Assembly (NCBI GenBank): GCA_948470475.1
Contig: OX419335.1
Span: 36,390,297 to 36,454,296, forward strand
Source: Galaxea fascicularis
Lineage: Eukaryota > Cnidaria > Anthozoa > Scleractinia > Euphylliidae
Direction of reading: 5' to 3'
DNA: 64,000 nucleotides
The notes under the pieces were generated by a model, which made no database searches, had not been told where the DNA came from, and saw only the letters and a list, made by a program, of their open reading frames with translations. The position numbers were made by a program, and so were the translations under genes. The first letter of the stretch is position 1. Each line of letters begins with the position of its first letter. Shown here in pieces: positions 1 to 9,844 of this stretch.

Positions 1-1122
1 CGCGCCCATTGGACAAGTCGAAAGTTTAAAAATTAGTTGCGCGTTATTGGAGATGCAAGCAAAAAAAATTAAAGTTTTTTACTATGAAACTTACGGACTT
101 CAGATATGTTAGGGAATTCACCTTAACAATGATAAAACAAATGTTGAAGTCAAACAGTATCTGAAGAGTAAAGGATGTTTTGCAATATGCAGATTTTTTT
201 AAACGGCATTTCTTGGTAATGAATACTGGTTTAAGTGTTAACCACAAAGAAAACAGCAAGTTTGCAATCACTTTTATACTTTGTACAGAGGGATTTTATG
301 TCAATGTGGGAGGAAATAAAAGAAAAAGAAACATTTTTGTTGCAATACTGACAACTGTTTTACATATTTCAACAATGCAAATCTGAAAAACCTTACTTAA
401 CATGATAACAAAGAAAAAGGATTTAAATTAAGTCTATAGAATCTGTCTGATATAAACTTGTTAAAGGAAAATTTAAAATGCATAACCTGTCCCAATCTAT
501 AACTAGTAGGACAGAAAATTTATCTGAGCTATCCTAAAGTCAGTACCTGTATATATGGACTAGAGACTTTGTGCTCTCGGCGTGACGATCAATGCACTAA
601 GTTACATGATGTAATCTCCTCAGTTGATATAATCTCCTTGGTCAATAGCCCATTTGGCTTCGCCTCATGGCCTTATTGTTAATTATTATTTCTGGAATGT
701 TTATTGTTTTTCAACCAACCAAATGTGTGATGAAACTGCAAGAATAGACCATTAACCACATAAGTGATTAACATAAGAGTTTGCAGTTTAGCCATCTTGT
801 TGTGTCTGTCTGTTGTTCACAGTGAGAGCTAAGCTGAAATCACCTTTCTCTTCCCAACCATTCAACTCTCCCTGCAGCTTGAAACAGCTGCACACTTGTG
901 AAACTGTTTCAATCCATCAGGCCGACCCAACATCAGAAAAACCTTCAATGCTAAACAGAGAAAAAAGGAGGATGGCCTCTTTGAAAAAGAAAAAGGTACT
1001 TACACCCATACCCACTCAGCCCCACAACTACCTGGACATCGACCAGCTGAGCTTGTACATTTCATTGCCTAACATCTGCAAGACATGTGTATACACATGT
1101 GCTCTATAATACCTTATAATAC
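1..1122 (-). other. Intron 1 of the acyltransferase gene; no gene seen
   Basis: AT-rich sequence downstream (on the minus strand) of the acyltransferase first exon. Its splice donor lies at 1121-1122. The conserved continuation of the family (the Phe-Pro-Glu-Gly-Thr-Arg block) is not found on the minus strand down to position 1, so the stretch is taken as intron, with the remaining exons beyond the left edge. No convincing RNA gene or open frame was seen. Confidence 0.5.
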
Positions 1123-1629
1123 CTTTCTCTCAGAGATCTTCTTAGCAGTCTTATCCATGACATCCCTTGCACTCTTGGCGTGTCCTCTGTTAATAAACAC
1201 CACCCCAAAGAGCCAAGCCGACAAACCAAAAAGAGGCGCAAACAGCAGCTCTTTTTTCGCCAAGAACGTTGTTGACTGCGGTGTGGCCTTTAGCAACGGA
1301 AACAAGTCCAAAGAGCTTTGATGATTGGCAACGATTACAAAATTCTTTCCCTTGAGGGTTTTAAATATTTCAAGTCCTTGAACGTTGACCCGTATTGAGA
1401 AAAGAGTGACCAGCGCGTTGTAAACGAAATGTTTCGCACGATGAAAGTTCTCCACATCAAATGGGTGAATCGCTCCTATGAAGAAGCAGCACACTGCGCA
1501 GCACATAACCGTACAGTGGAAACCAAAATATTTTATGTGAAACCTGAAGTTCTGCGATCTTCTGTAAAGGAAAATAAACCCCAAGACAAGACCCAAAACG
1601 ATTACTGAAATGGATTTCACCTCCCACAT
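1123..1629 (-). CDS. AGPAT1: 1-acyl-sn-glycerol-3-phosphate acyltransferase (AGPAT1/2 type), first coding exon, partial
   Basis: Members of this family move an acyl chain from acyl-CoA to lysophosphatidic acid, making phosphatidic acid in the ER membrane, a step of phospholipid and triacylglycerol synthesis. The 169 residues seen contain an N-terminal hydrophobic segment (about 5-20), a second one (about 35-55), and the catalytic block NHQSSLD (the H-x4-D motif). After it come the Lys-Glu-Leu-Leu stretch and GVVFINRG, the second acceptor-binding block. The exon ends in SERK at a donor (AAAG|GTATTA), just before where the family has its FPEGTR motif, so the enzyme is cut by the window edge rather than broken. 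The start is set at the Met of MWEV because it gives the family's usual N-terminus. The frame stays open upstream to 1737, so a longer start cannot be excluded. AGPAT1 versus AGPAT2 is not resolved. Confidence 0.85.
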
Positions 1630-2307
1630 TTTTTGCGCAAAATTCGATGAAAACCATGGATGTATATTATCCCACAATGCAATGGTTTGTTGAAATCCCA
1701 GAACCTCCTGCAACCTTGGTGGGTATATAAACAGCATTTCGCTCCTGAGACTTCAGTGACACTAAAATCCAAGGCGTGCTATAGAGGAGAGGGCAGTCGA
1801 ATTTAAGCTGTTTAACTCGTTTGTTCTTTAATGTCTGCCATTTTGAAACGGCTTAAAACTCATTTTCACTACGAACATGACAAACAACGGTAGCATTTTG
1901 AGAAATTACCTTTTGTCTCGCATTGCGATTCAAAAGGAAAAACTCCGTCCGAAGATGCTATTTTCGGAACAAAAAAGGTCATCTGATGTCCCGATCTTCG
2001 AGAGGTAACAGAAATAATCGACAAAAATCAAGCTTAATGCCTCAGAAGGAAGATTTTTGTCCAAAAGTTCCACGCGTTTCTTCGGTGAAGCCAAAGCAGT
2101 CTATTCATGACGTCATTAGCCGCCATATTGAAGGTGAGTGCGTTGACTTCTGGGAAACATATTTCTTTTTACGCTTCTTCTCATCCGGGATACCAGCTTC
2201 CTGTGACCTTCAATTTTACCGGCGTAAGGAAGGCAACGTGGTTTCAAACGCGATTGTCTTTTCTATGCCAAAACACAATTTTAATCTCTCGTCATTACGT
2301 AATTGGA
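1630..2307. promoter_or_regulatory. Shared intergenic/promoter region between the acyltransferase and CDK9
   Basis: The two genes point away from each other with 678 bp between start codons, so their promoters and 5' leaders must share this stretch. It contains a small open frame (1877-2008, 43 codons) and a strong donor-like site (GAAG|GTGAGT) at about 2133. The latter could end an upstream exon of CDK9. No promoter motif was established. Confidence 0.45.
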
Positions 2308-5300
2308 ATGAGTAAAGACCTCTTGGACTACCCTTTCTGCCACGATGTCAACAAATACGAAAAGCAAGTTAAAATTGGCCAAGGAACCTTCGGGTTTGTT
2401 GACTGATTCAGTCCGCCATTTTGATAGTTCGAGTTACCTTGTCGTTACTTTTCAACGGCATTGATTGTTAGAATTGTCTTGCAGCGAGGTATTCAAGGCA
2501 CGCAACCGAAAGAACCTCAAAGAAATCGTTGCCCTCAAGAAGGTCCTCATGGACAACGAGAAAGAAGGGGTATTTTATGTTCTTGTAAATGCATTCTTTG
2601 CTTTGTGTTGTATTTCGTAGTGTTCCGTGTTTGTTCTGTTGTCTGAACGTTTGGTGTTTTTTGCACCATATGTTCAGTTCCCGATCACCGCGCTCAGAGA
2701 GATTAAGATCCTTCAGTTACTGAAGCACGAGAACGTGGTCAACCTCATGGAGATTTGTAGAACCAAAGGTAAGAAATCCTTAGTGCATGTATAACGTTCG
2801 TGTATAAATATGCCTTGAAAAGCGTTGGAGTTATTTTATGACATTGGCAGTGATGTTTGTCGTGTTAAACGGATTTTTGGTCTTACATCTAGTTTTTCAC
2901 ATGAGTTGATCAGCCAATATCACGGAGAGTAAATTTCGCTCAATGTTAAGTAGTGATTAGATTGTACAGGGTGTAACACCACCTCAAAAAAAAGCTCAAA
3001 ATTTGCAACATTTTGGGGGTACCTTCATAATGGCAAAAGTTCCATTTTTATTCTGGCAAGAGGCTAAAATAATAATTTATTATTAGCCTTCATGTGGGCC
3101 TGCATTTCATCTTACAAAAATAGTGTAGCCATCATTTTGACGAACAATAATAACAATAAAATCAAATTCTAGCCTAAATGATTTATTGGCGTTCTGGCAT
3201 CTAACACACTTTTGACTTTTTACATGCATATTTATAATTCAGCTCTGTTCAATCAACATGTTGAAAGTGAGAACTGCAATCCATCTACAGATACTATCCA
3301 GTTTTGGAGAAATGGAAAATTTGGGTTTTAAACAATAATATTGTTAACCCATTGACTACCAGCCATTTTTTCGTTTTTGGAGTGATTTTCCATCTATAAA
3401 CCATCCATAGCATCTTGTGACTTTTTATTTGAAACTACCATGGAAAGTGGTGCTGTCCTAAGGCACTGGAGGCTCAAGGTTTCTGAAAACGTCCTTATGA
3501 CATAGCTATTTTTCATCCGTGGAGCTACAAGAACAGCCCAAGTTTGGTTTGCTTGCAATTTTTGCTAAGTTTACAGCCATTTTTCATCTCTAGTGGCTGC
3601 CTGATGGGCATCATTAAGCGTGACGGTAGCTAAGAGTCCACTTTCTCAAAGAACTGAGCAAGGTGATGTACTTTGTTGTGGAATTTGGCCTGTTACTCAA
3701 CAAACTGGGAATTTGTACAAGTGGTGGAACAGAGAATTAACTCTGAAGTGTAAATTAAAGTGCTATAGAAACCCATGAAAAACCCACTGGGCGTTAGCCC
3801 TAGTAAAGGGTATCAGGGAACCACACGAGGCAAAGAAAAAATTCTTATGACCTTGGTGGGAATCGAACCCACGACCTCCGGATTAGATCTACCGTTGCTC
3901 TGCCGACTAAGCTACGAGGTCGGACAGAGAAAGTCGGGGACGATTAAGATGGTGAATCGCGGCGAAGAGAAAGTAAGGGTATATATGTACCCTTACTTTC
4001 TCTTCGCCACGATTCACCATCTTAATCGTCCCCGACTTTCTTTGTCCGACCTCATAGCTTAGTCGGCAGAGCAACGGTAGATCTAATCCGGAGGTCGTGG
4101 GTTCGATTCCCACCGAGGTCATAAGAATTTTTTCTTTGCCTCGTGTGGTTCCCTGATACCCTTTACTAGGGCTAACGCCCAGTGGGTTTTTCATGGGTTT
4201 CTATAGCACTTTAATTTACACTTCAGAGTTAATTCTCTGTTCCACCACTTGTATGTGTTTATAGTGCTACGCGGCACAACATATAAACTGGGAATTTGGC
4301 TGGTTGGACACTTAGTACCTTTGGGGCTCGACTATTGATGAATTTCTCGACCTACCGCCACATATTTTGGAATTTGAGGGCACTGAAGATCACCACAAGC
4401 AAGAATTTTTGGCAGTAGGTCAGAGTGGCTGTAAACTTGGGGGAAGGAATGGGTGCTGTCAAAAATTCTGGTTATTTCCCAGCATGCAATGCGGTTGAGA
4501 TCTTGTAAATGGTGAGAAAGCCAGAATGCACTGGAACAAAAGGCTGAATCTATGCTCGGGAGAAGAATGTGAACAAAAAAAGTCATTTCTAAGCTAGAAC
4601 AAGGATGAATTTTGTTATGATGGTTGAAGTTTGGTTTTTCGACAATCATTTCTTTAAAAAACATAAAGGCAAAAAGGGGCATTTTCATCATTTCTCTTTG
4701 ATGTCAAAAACGGTCATTTTCGTTCTTGTCCAAACTCAAAAGGCCATATTTGGTAGAAATCGCTACGTTTCTTGCATTTATTGGATAACCAAATTTAAAA
4801 GACATTCCATTTTGTGCTCACAACTGACAGTTAAGGCAATATTTGTGTGTGTAAAGTTGCAATGTTTTAAAGCATGGGAGTCTTCTGCGGCCAGTTTTGG
4901 CTGGCACGGTAGTCAATGGGCTTCTTAAAAAATTGCATATAATTGTTTTCACAATTGCGAGGATCAGTCTTCGTTTGACTGTTTCATTTGTTAAATAATC
5001 ATTGATTTCTAAATTTCACGAAATATTACATGTTATGCTGTGTTCAAGAAAACATAGCATAACATGAAGACTGTTTCTCTGCGCTTGTCAGCAGAGTTGT
5101 TACAAACTGAGAGGAGTCTGGAGTGCGATGAAACATGGAGAAGAAATGAAACTCCGAGTTCAGAGAAACCGTAGGGGAAAACAACAAGTAAAACACACTG
5201 ATGCATGAAAATGATGTAACTTTATTATTTGGACCATGATTTTGTTATATCCACATCTGAATTGATTATTTTAAGCTTCTGTTTCGTGTTAAACAGTCAG

Positions 5301-7219
5301 AGTATATAAGGATGGTCAGATGAGGATGCAGAGTAGACCAAATTCACTCGCACAGAACTTGGGCTTTTCAGGCGCATGAGTGCGATCACCCATAATTTTT
5401 CTGGCGCACAATCAAAAATCTAGTTGCATATGCGACCAGCTAGTCGTTAACTTTGAGCCCTGGCAATGCGGTTGAAATATTGAAAATGGTGGGAAGGTCC
5501 AAATGCACTGGAACAAAAGGCTGTATCTATTCTTGGGAGAAGGATATGAACAAAAAAAGTAATTTCTAAGCTAGAATAAGGACTGAATTTTGTTATGATG
5601 GTTGAAGTTTTGTTTATTGACAATGATTTCTTTAAAAAAACATAAAGGCAAAAAGGGGCATTTTCGTCGTGTCTCTTTAATGTTAAAAACAGTCATTTTT
5701 GGTATTGTCCAAACTCAAAAGGCCATATTTGGTGAGTCTTGTGCGGCCGGTTTTGGCCAGCACGGTAGTCAGTGGGGGCTAATAACAAACAATTACAAAA
5801 TTTAAAAAGCAGAGAGAGAAAAACATGATGAATCTACTATGATTTGAACCTGGGCTTAAACGCATAAGTGAATGGCAAGCTGATTTATCTCGGCAAAGAG
5901 AAATATTTGACTTAAGGGGCACTTTCTGTCACACAATGCTATGCTCATGGGACAGAGAGTCTGGGGACAATAATATTGTTTGTGCATGTTCTAGGTGAAC
6001 CAATCACAGCACACCACATTCATTTCACCCACACTTCCAAAATTTAATCTTGTGTTAAATGTAACAGTTGATGCCTGATTCTGACACATCAGGATAGTCT
6101 AAACACGACTACCTTGCAAACAGAGGTTTTGTTTTATCTTATTGCTCATAAATATATCCTAATCTTTTTACGGGTGGCCTTAACAGTTGATTTAAACACA
6201 ACAAACTAAGGGAAGTACATAAGTGGGTAGTAGAGTACAAGTCAGATAGACATCAGTGATGTGCCAGGATTAAAGTGCAAGTTGTAAGCTGTGAACTGAG
6301 GAGCTTGACACTAACATGAAACTTGTTCTTCTGGTTTTTTTTTTTCCCTGTAGCATCACCCTATAATCGCAACAAGGGAAGCATCTACCTTGTATTTGAG
6401 TTTTGTGAACATGACCTTGCTGGCCTGCTTAGCAACCATCAGATCAAGTTCCAGTTGTCAGAGATGAAGAAACTGATGCAGATGTTACTGAATGCACTCT
6501 ACTTCATTCACAGCAATAAGATTCTGCATCGGGACATGAAGGCCTCAAATGTTCTTATCACCAAGAATGGTGTTTTAAAACTGGCTGATTTTGGGCTAGC
6601 CCGTGCCATACATTTAAACAAAGAGCAATCACAACGTTACACTAACAGGGTAGTCACTCTCTGGTATAGACCACCAGAACTATTACTTGGGGAAAGAAAC
6701 TATGGCCCTCCCATTGATTTATGGGGAGCAGGCTGCATCATGGCAGAGCTGTGGACACGTACTCCTATCATGCAAGGAAATTCTGAACAACATCAGTTGA
6801 CTCTTATTAGTCATCTGTGTGGTTCCATTACAGCTGATGTGTGGCCAGGGGTGGAGAAACTGGATTTGTTTAACAAGATGGTCCTTCCTGCAAATCTGAA
6901 AAGACGTGTAAAAGAAAGGCTGCGCAGCTATGTCAATGATAACCTTGCACTTGACTTGATTGACCAGATGCTGACAATTGATCCAAGCCACAGAATTGAT
7001 GCAGACACAGCTCTGAATCATGATTTCTTTTGGAGTGACCCATTGCCTAGTGACTTGACACGAACCTTGAGCTCTGTTAATAAATCTATGTTTGAGTTTC
7101 TAGCACCGCCGCATGGCCGCAGAGGTCAGGTACAAGGTGCAGGAGCTGGGCAAGCACGTCCTGCTGGTGCCAACCAGTCAAGTGTTGTTCAGAGTGGGAC
7201 TTTTGACAGGGTCTTTTAG
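2308..7219 (+). CDS. CDK9: Cyclin-dependent kinase 9 (P-TEFb catalytic subunit), complete, four exons
   Basis: CDK9 with cyclin T forms P-TEFb, which phosphorylates the RNA polymerase II tail, DSIF and NELF in the nucleus to release paused polymerase. Exons 2308-2393, 2485-2569, 2678-2768 and 6354-7219 join in phase to 375 residues (human about 372). Visible: glycine loop GQGTFG (residues 24-29) and catalytic Lys in VALKKV (about 47). Next come the PITALRE helix, the catalytic loop HRDMKASN (Asp about 148) and DFG (Asp about 166). The activation segment RYTNRVVTLWYRPPE has the T-loop Thr at about 184. The protein ends in the typical FDRVF. The first three exons are short and the last holds two thirds of the kinase. 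Start chosen because MSKDLLDYPFC aligns with the family N-terminus. The frame is also open back to an ATG at 2107, so a longer isoform is possible. Intron 3 (2769-6353) carries the SINE palindrome. Confidence 0.96.
3702..4298. mobile_element. Head-to-head tRNA-derived SINE dimer forming a 538-bp palindrome, with 14-bp target duplication
   Basis: Positions 3716-3984 and 3985-4253 are reverse complements with only about five mismatches by eye. Each arm holds a tRNA-like head with A- and B-box-like sequences (GTGGGTTCGATTCCCAC): minus strand about 3847-3921, plus strand about 4048-4122. Each arm also holds a shared body ending in a tail. The right copy has 31 extra bases (4254-4284). The direct repeat AAACTGGGAATTTG flanks the whole unit at 3702-3715 and 4285-4298, so the dimer appears to have inserted as one piece, as LINE-driven retrotransposition would do. 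The tRNA-like heads have poorly paired anticodon stems and are not functional tRNA genes. It lies in CDK9 intron 3. Confidence 0.85.
4299..6353 (+). other. Rest of CDK9 intron 3, with diverged duplicated segment
   Basis: No exon seen. Two related copies of about 300 bp occur at roughly 4480-4925 and 5465-5790. They share a stretch reading through 'aaaacataaaggcaaaa' and 'ccaaactcaaaaggccat', which suggests an old duplication or two copies of one dispersed repeat. Around 4935-5010 is sequence resembling a coral SINE tail. The intron ends with a T-rich tract and the acceptor at 6352-6353. Confidence 0.5.
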
Positions 7220-8265
7220 GTTTAAATTATATGTTGATTTGCATTTTTGACTGTTTGCATAACTGTAGTGAAGTAAACAATATTATTGTATTTATTGTTA
7301 AATACAGAAAATGAATTTAAGGGAGCCACAAGAAAAAAATTACAAAAACAAAAAAAATGGAAAATGACAAAAATGACAAAAAGAAAACAAAACAAAAGAA
7401 CTTACCACAAAAACTTCAAAATTTCATAAAAGAAAGAAAAATGTCGTAAATATGAAGGTCGCACATTTTTTAAGCTGAAAATCATTGCTTTGTATTTCTG
7501 GCAATGTGTTGTATTGATCAGCAATGCTGAAATTACTCACCACTTTTTGCTTTAAGAAGGCATGGTGCAATTTTTGTAGTTCTTATAACACCAAACTTTA
7601 AATAATTATGATGCAGGTCTATGGTTGAAAAAGTGTAGTGTTGATCAGTACGTATATTGAAGTAGTAGTTAACATTGATAACCATTTGTGTATACACATA
7701 AATGTTAAGTAGAATTAATTAGTATTTGAGTGTTAGAAGGGGAGTTTGTATTAAGTTGTTGCCAAGAAGGCAGTATTTTGTGGTGTTATACTGTACTAAG
7801 TCAATTTAGTGAGGTTAATCTTCAATGGACTCGTGTTGTTCAGCATTTTCTGGAGCTTTATTTTTCTAATTTTTAGCAATCAGCATAATGTACTATGCTG
7901 ATGAGAATGCTATCTGGTGAACAGGCTCTGGTGGAGAAAATGAGAGAATTGGCTTGCCCCATTTTCTCCCTTTTCATCTGCCCTGTTCAGTGTTCATAGG
8001 CAGTGCCGGCTTTTACAGGCTAAACTGTCTTACCAGATGACTTTGGCTGAGTATTTAATTATTGTATATTGCAAATCATACAGAACATAATAACAATATG
8101 CTCCATTCTTTTTTGGACTGTGAGCAGTAAAGTACATGTATTGCTTTTTATAGATGTCCTAAGGATACATGTTATTGTTGAAAAAAGAAAAAATTGGAAT
8201 GATGGGTGGCAAAGCAGTTTAGATACATATGGATACCTGGCTGTACCAGTATCACAATTCTTGCC

Positions 8266-8271
8266 AATAAA
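8266..8271 (+). terminator. Candidate poly(A) signal AATAAA for CDK9
   Basis: An AATAAA hexamer lies about 1.05 kb after the CDK9 stop codon, followed by a T-rich stretch at about 8298-8313. The match is to the standard animal signal; actual use is inferred. Confidence 0.4.
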
Positions 8272-8510
8272 TGCAGCGTAACTGAAGCTGGCTCCTGTTT
8301 TTTATTTTTTTTTCATTTCATGTACTCATTCAAGAAATTATCAGGAAACACCAGTACACACTGTACATGTACAATAATGTATGTGAGGCAAATTTAGTCA
8401 AATCTAAGATGAATGAGCATACTGTAACTTGCTAGGGCTGATAACCCTTGTACAGTGCTTCGAGCTACAACTGTTTTGGTTGCCATGAAAATAAACATAT
8501 TGGTGAGTTA

Positions 8511-8664
8511 ATAGGCCATATTCGTATTCTCGGTATTGAACTGGATCTAGCATGGAGTGGAGGCTCTTGCAGGGGAATCTTTTCATATGTAAATGTATTC
8601 CCCTGCAAGAGCCTCCAGTTAATGCTAGATCCAGTTCAATACCGAGAATACGAATATGGCCTAT
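8511..8664. repeat. 154-bp foldback (MITE-like) element, copy 1
   Basis: The sequence reads from ATAGGCCATATTCG to its complement CGAATATGGCCTAT with arms of about 68 bp and a short loop around 'ttttcatatgtaaatg'. A second copy of the same length and nearly the same sequence is at 46135-46288, so this is a dispersed family and not a local hairpin. No clear target duplication was seen at either copy. It has no coding capacity. Confidence 0.85.
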
Positions 8665-9580
8665 TGCCAGTTTAGACTGCTTGCAGACAGTTTTTCTCTC
8701 AAATTTCTCTTTTGAAATACTCTTGCTCACCAGAAAGAAATACAAACTGTACAAACATTGTTTTGCGAATGTGTGCATTGGGATTAGAACTCGGCAGATT
8801 CTAGAGTTAAGGCAGACTGCTAGCAGTCTACCTGTTTGACTGTCATGTGCTAAGCCACAGTGTTTTTATTAGTTATTGTTTGTGGTCTTTTTAAAGTAAA
8901 AGTGAGATAAACATGGGCATAAATATTATTTATGCACCATTAATTCTCCTCTTTCACCCTGGTTGTCTTAAGATGTCAGGTGCACCTCCAAATTCAATTG
9001 CATTCATTAATTGGCAGTCATTTTGACTATTTCAAAGCTTTGGGACCTTCATGAAATAAAATTATTGTCATGACATTTCTTATAATTTAAGATCACCAAA
9101 AGGCGATTTTGAAAAAAGAAGAGCTTGGAGCACTGTGATGTCATTCTGAATTTGAGCTGCTTGAAACAGTTAGCTTGCTTAAAGATAGTCTTGTTATTAG
9201 GAAGTTGTGATGTGCAGAGGCTAATGACCAGTTGTTACCACAATTTCCATTTTATTGACTACGTACAGATTTGAAACAGGTGCCCAAGGCCAACACAGTG
9301 CTCCATGATAGCTATTACAGTAATCTTGAAAAGCCATGACTTCAATCAAATGCAGTTTGACCTGGTGTTTTTACTTTAGATCAGGAAATTAACCAGCTCC
9401 TGACTTGATTTGTTTTTTCCTAAACTGTCAAAAGTATGGAACAGTAATAACTTGGTCAGAAGATGTCCAGTATTTGAACCAAGACATTTTTTAACAGTGT
9501 AGATACAATGATAAATTAATGTTATCAATAAAATTGTTACAGTGTGTCACTTAAATTTTGATATGTTAAGAGTGGAATTA

Positions 9581-9698
9581 GCTTAAAGGTAGCCTGCGCT
9601 CACAGACGTATTTCCGGTTGTCGCTTCTCTCCGCCCGAAAAGTAATGGAGAGAAGCGACAACCAGAAATACATCTGCGTGCGCAGGCTAGCTTAAAGG
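9581..9698. mobile_element. 100-bp foldback MITE with 9-bp target duplication
   Basis: Element 9590-9689 begins TAGCCTGCGC and ends GCGCAGGCTA. It is palindromic over arms of about 43 bp around a short loop. The direct repeat GCTTAAAGG flanks it exactly at 9581-9589 and 9690-9698. A 9-bp duplication is what Mutator-like transposases make, so a MULE-derived MITE is the likeliest class; that assignment is inferred from duplication length only. Confidence 0.8.
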
Positions 9699-9844
9699 AT
9701 GTTTTGTTGATTTTACATCCACTTGGAATACCAGTGGTTACAGAGCTTGATCTGTTGCACACAGCATTTCAGGCATCCGTGTTGTGAGGGGATTTTGATC
9801 AGCACATTTTCACATGGAAAAAGTGCCAAATTTTGCAGTTTCAT

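Larger units (their letters stand above)
7220..9844. other. Convergent intergenic region: CDK9 3' UTR and TYW3 downstream region
   Basis: CDK9 (plus) and TYW3 (minus) converge here. The first kilobase is AT-rich, non-coding and presumably CDK9 3' UTR, with a poly(A) signal candidate at 8266. The rest holds two foldback elements (8511-8664 and 9590-9689) and no open frame that looks coding. Confidence 0.6.

Noticed and set aside
1877..2008. 43-codon plus-strand frame (MTNNGSILRNYLL...) with a donor at its end
   Set aside because: No recognisable family and no matching downstream exon; may be an upstream frame in a CDK9 leader.
4048..4122. tRNA-like sequence, possibly a tRNA-Arg gene
   Set aside because: The T-arm is good but the anticodon stem has mismatches and the sequence is part of a dispersed SINE duplicated in inverse orientation. 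It is not a functional tRNA gene.
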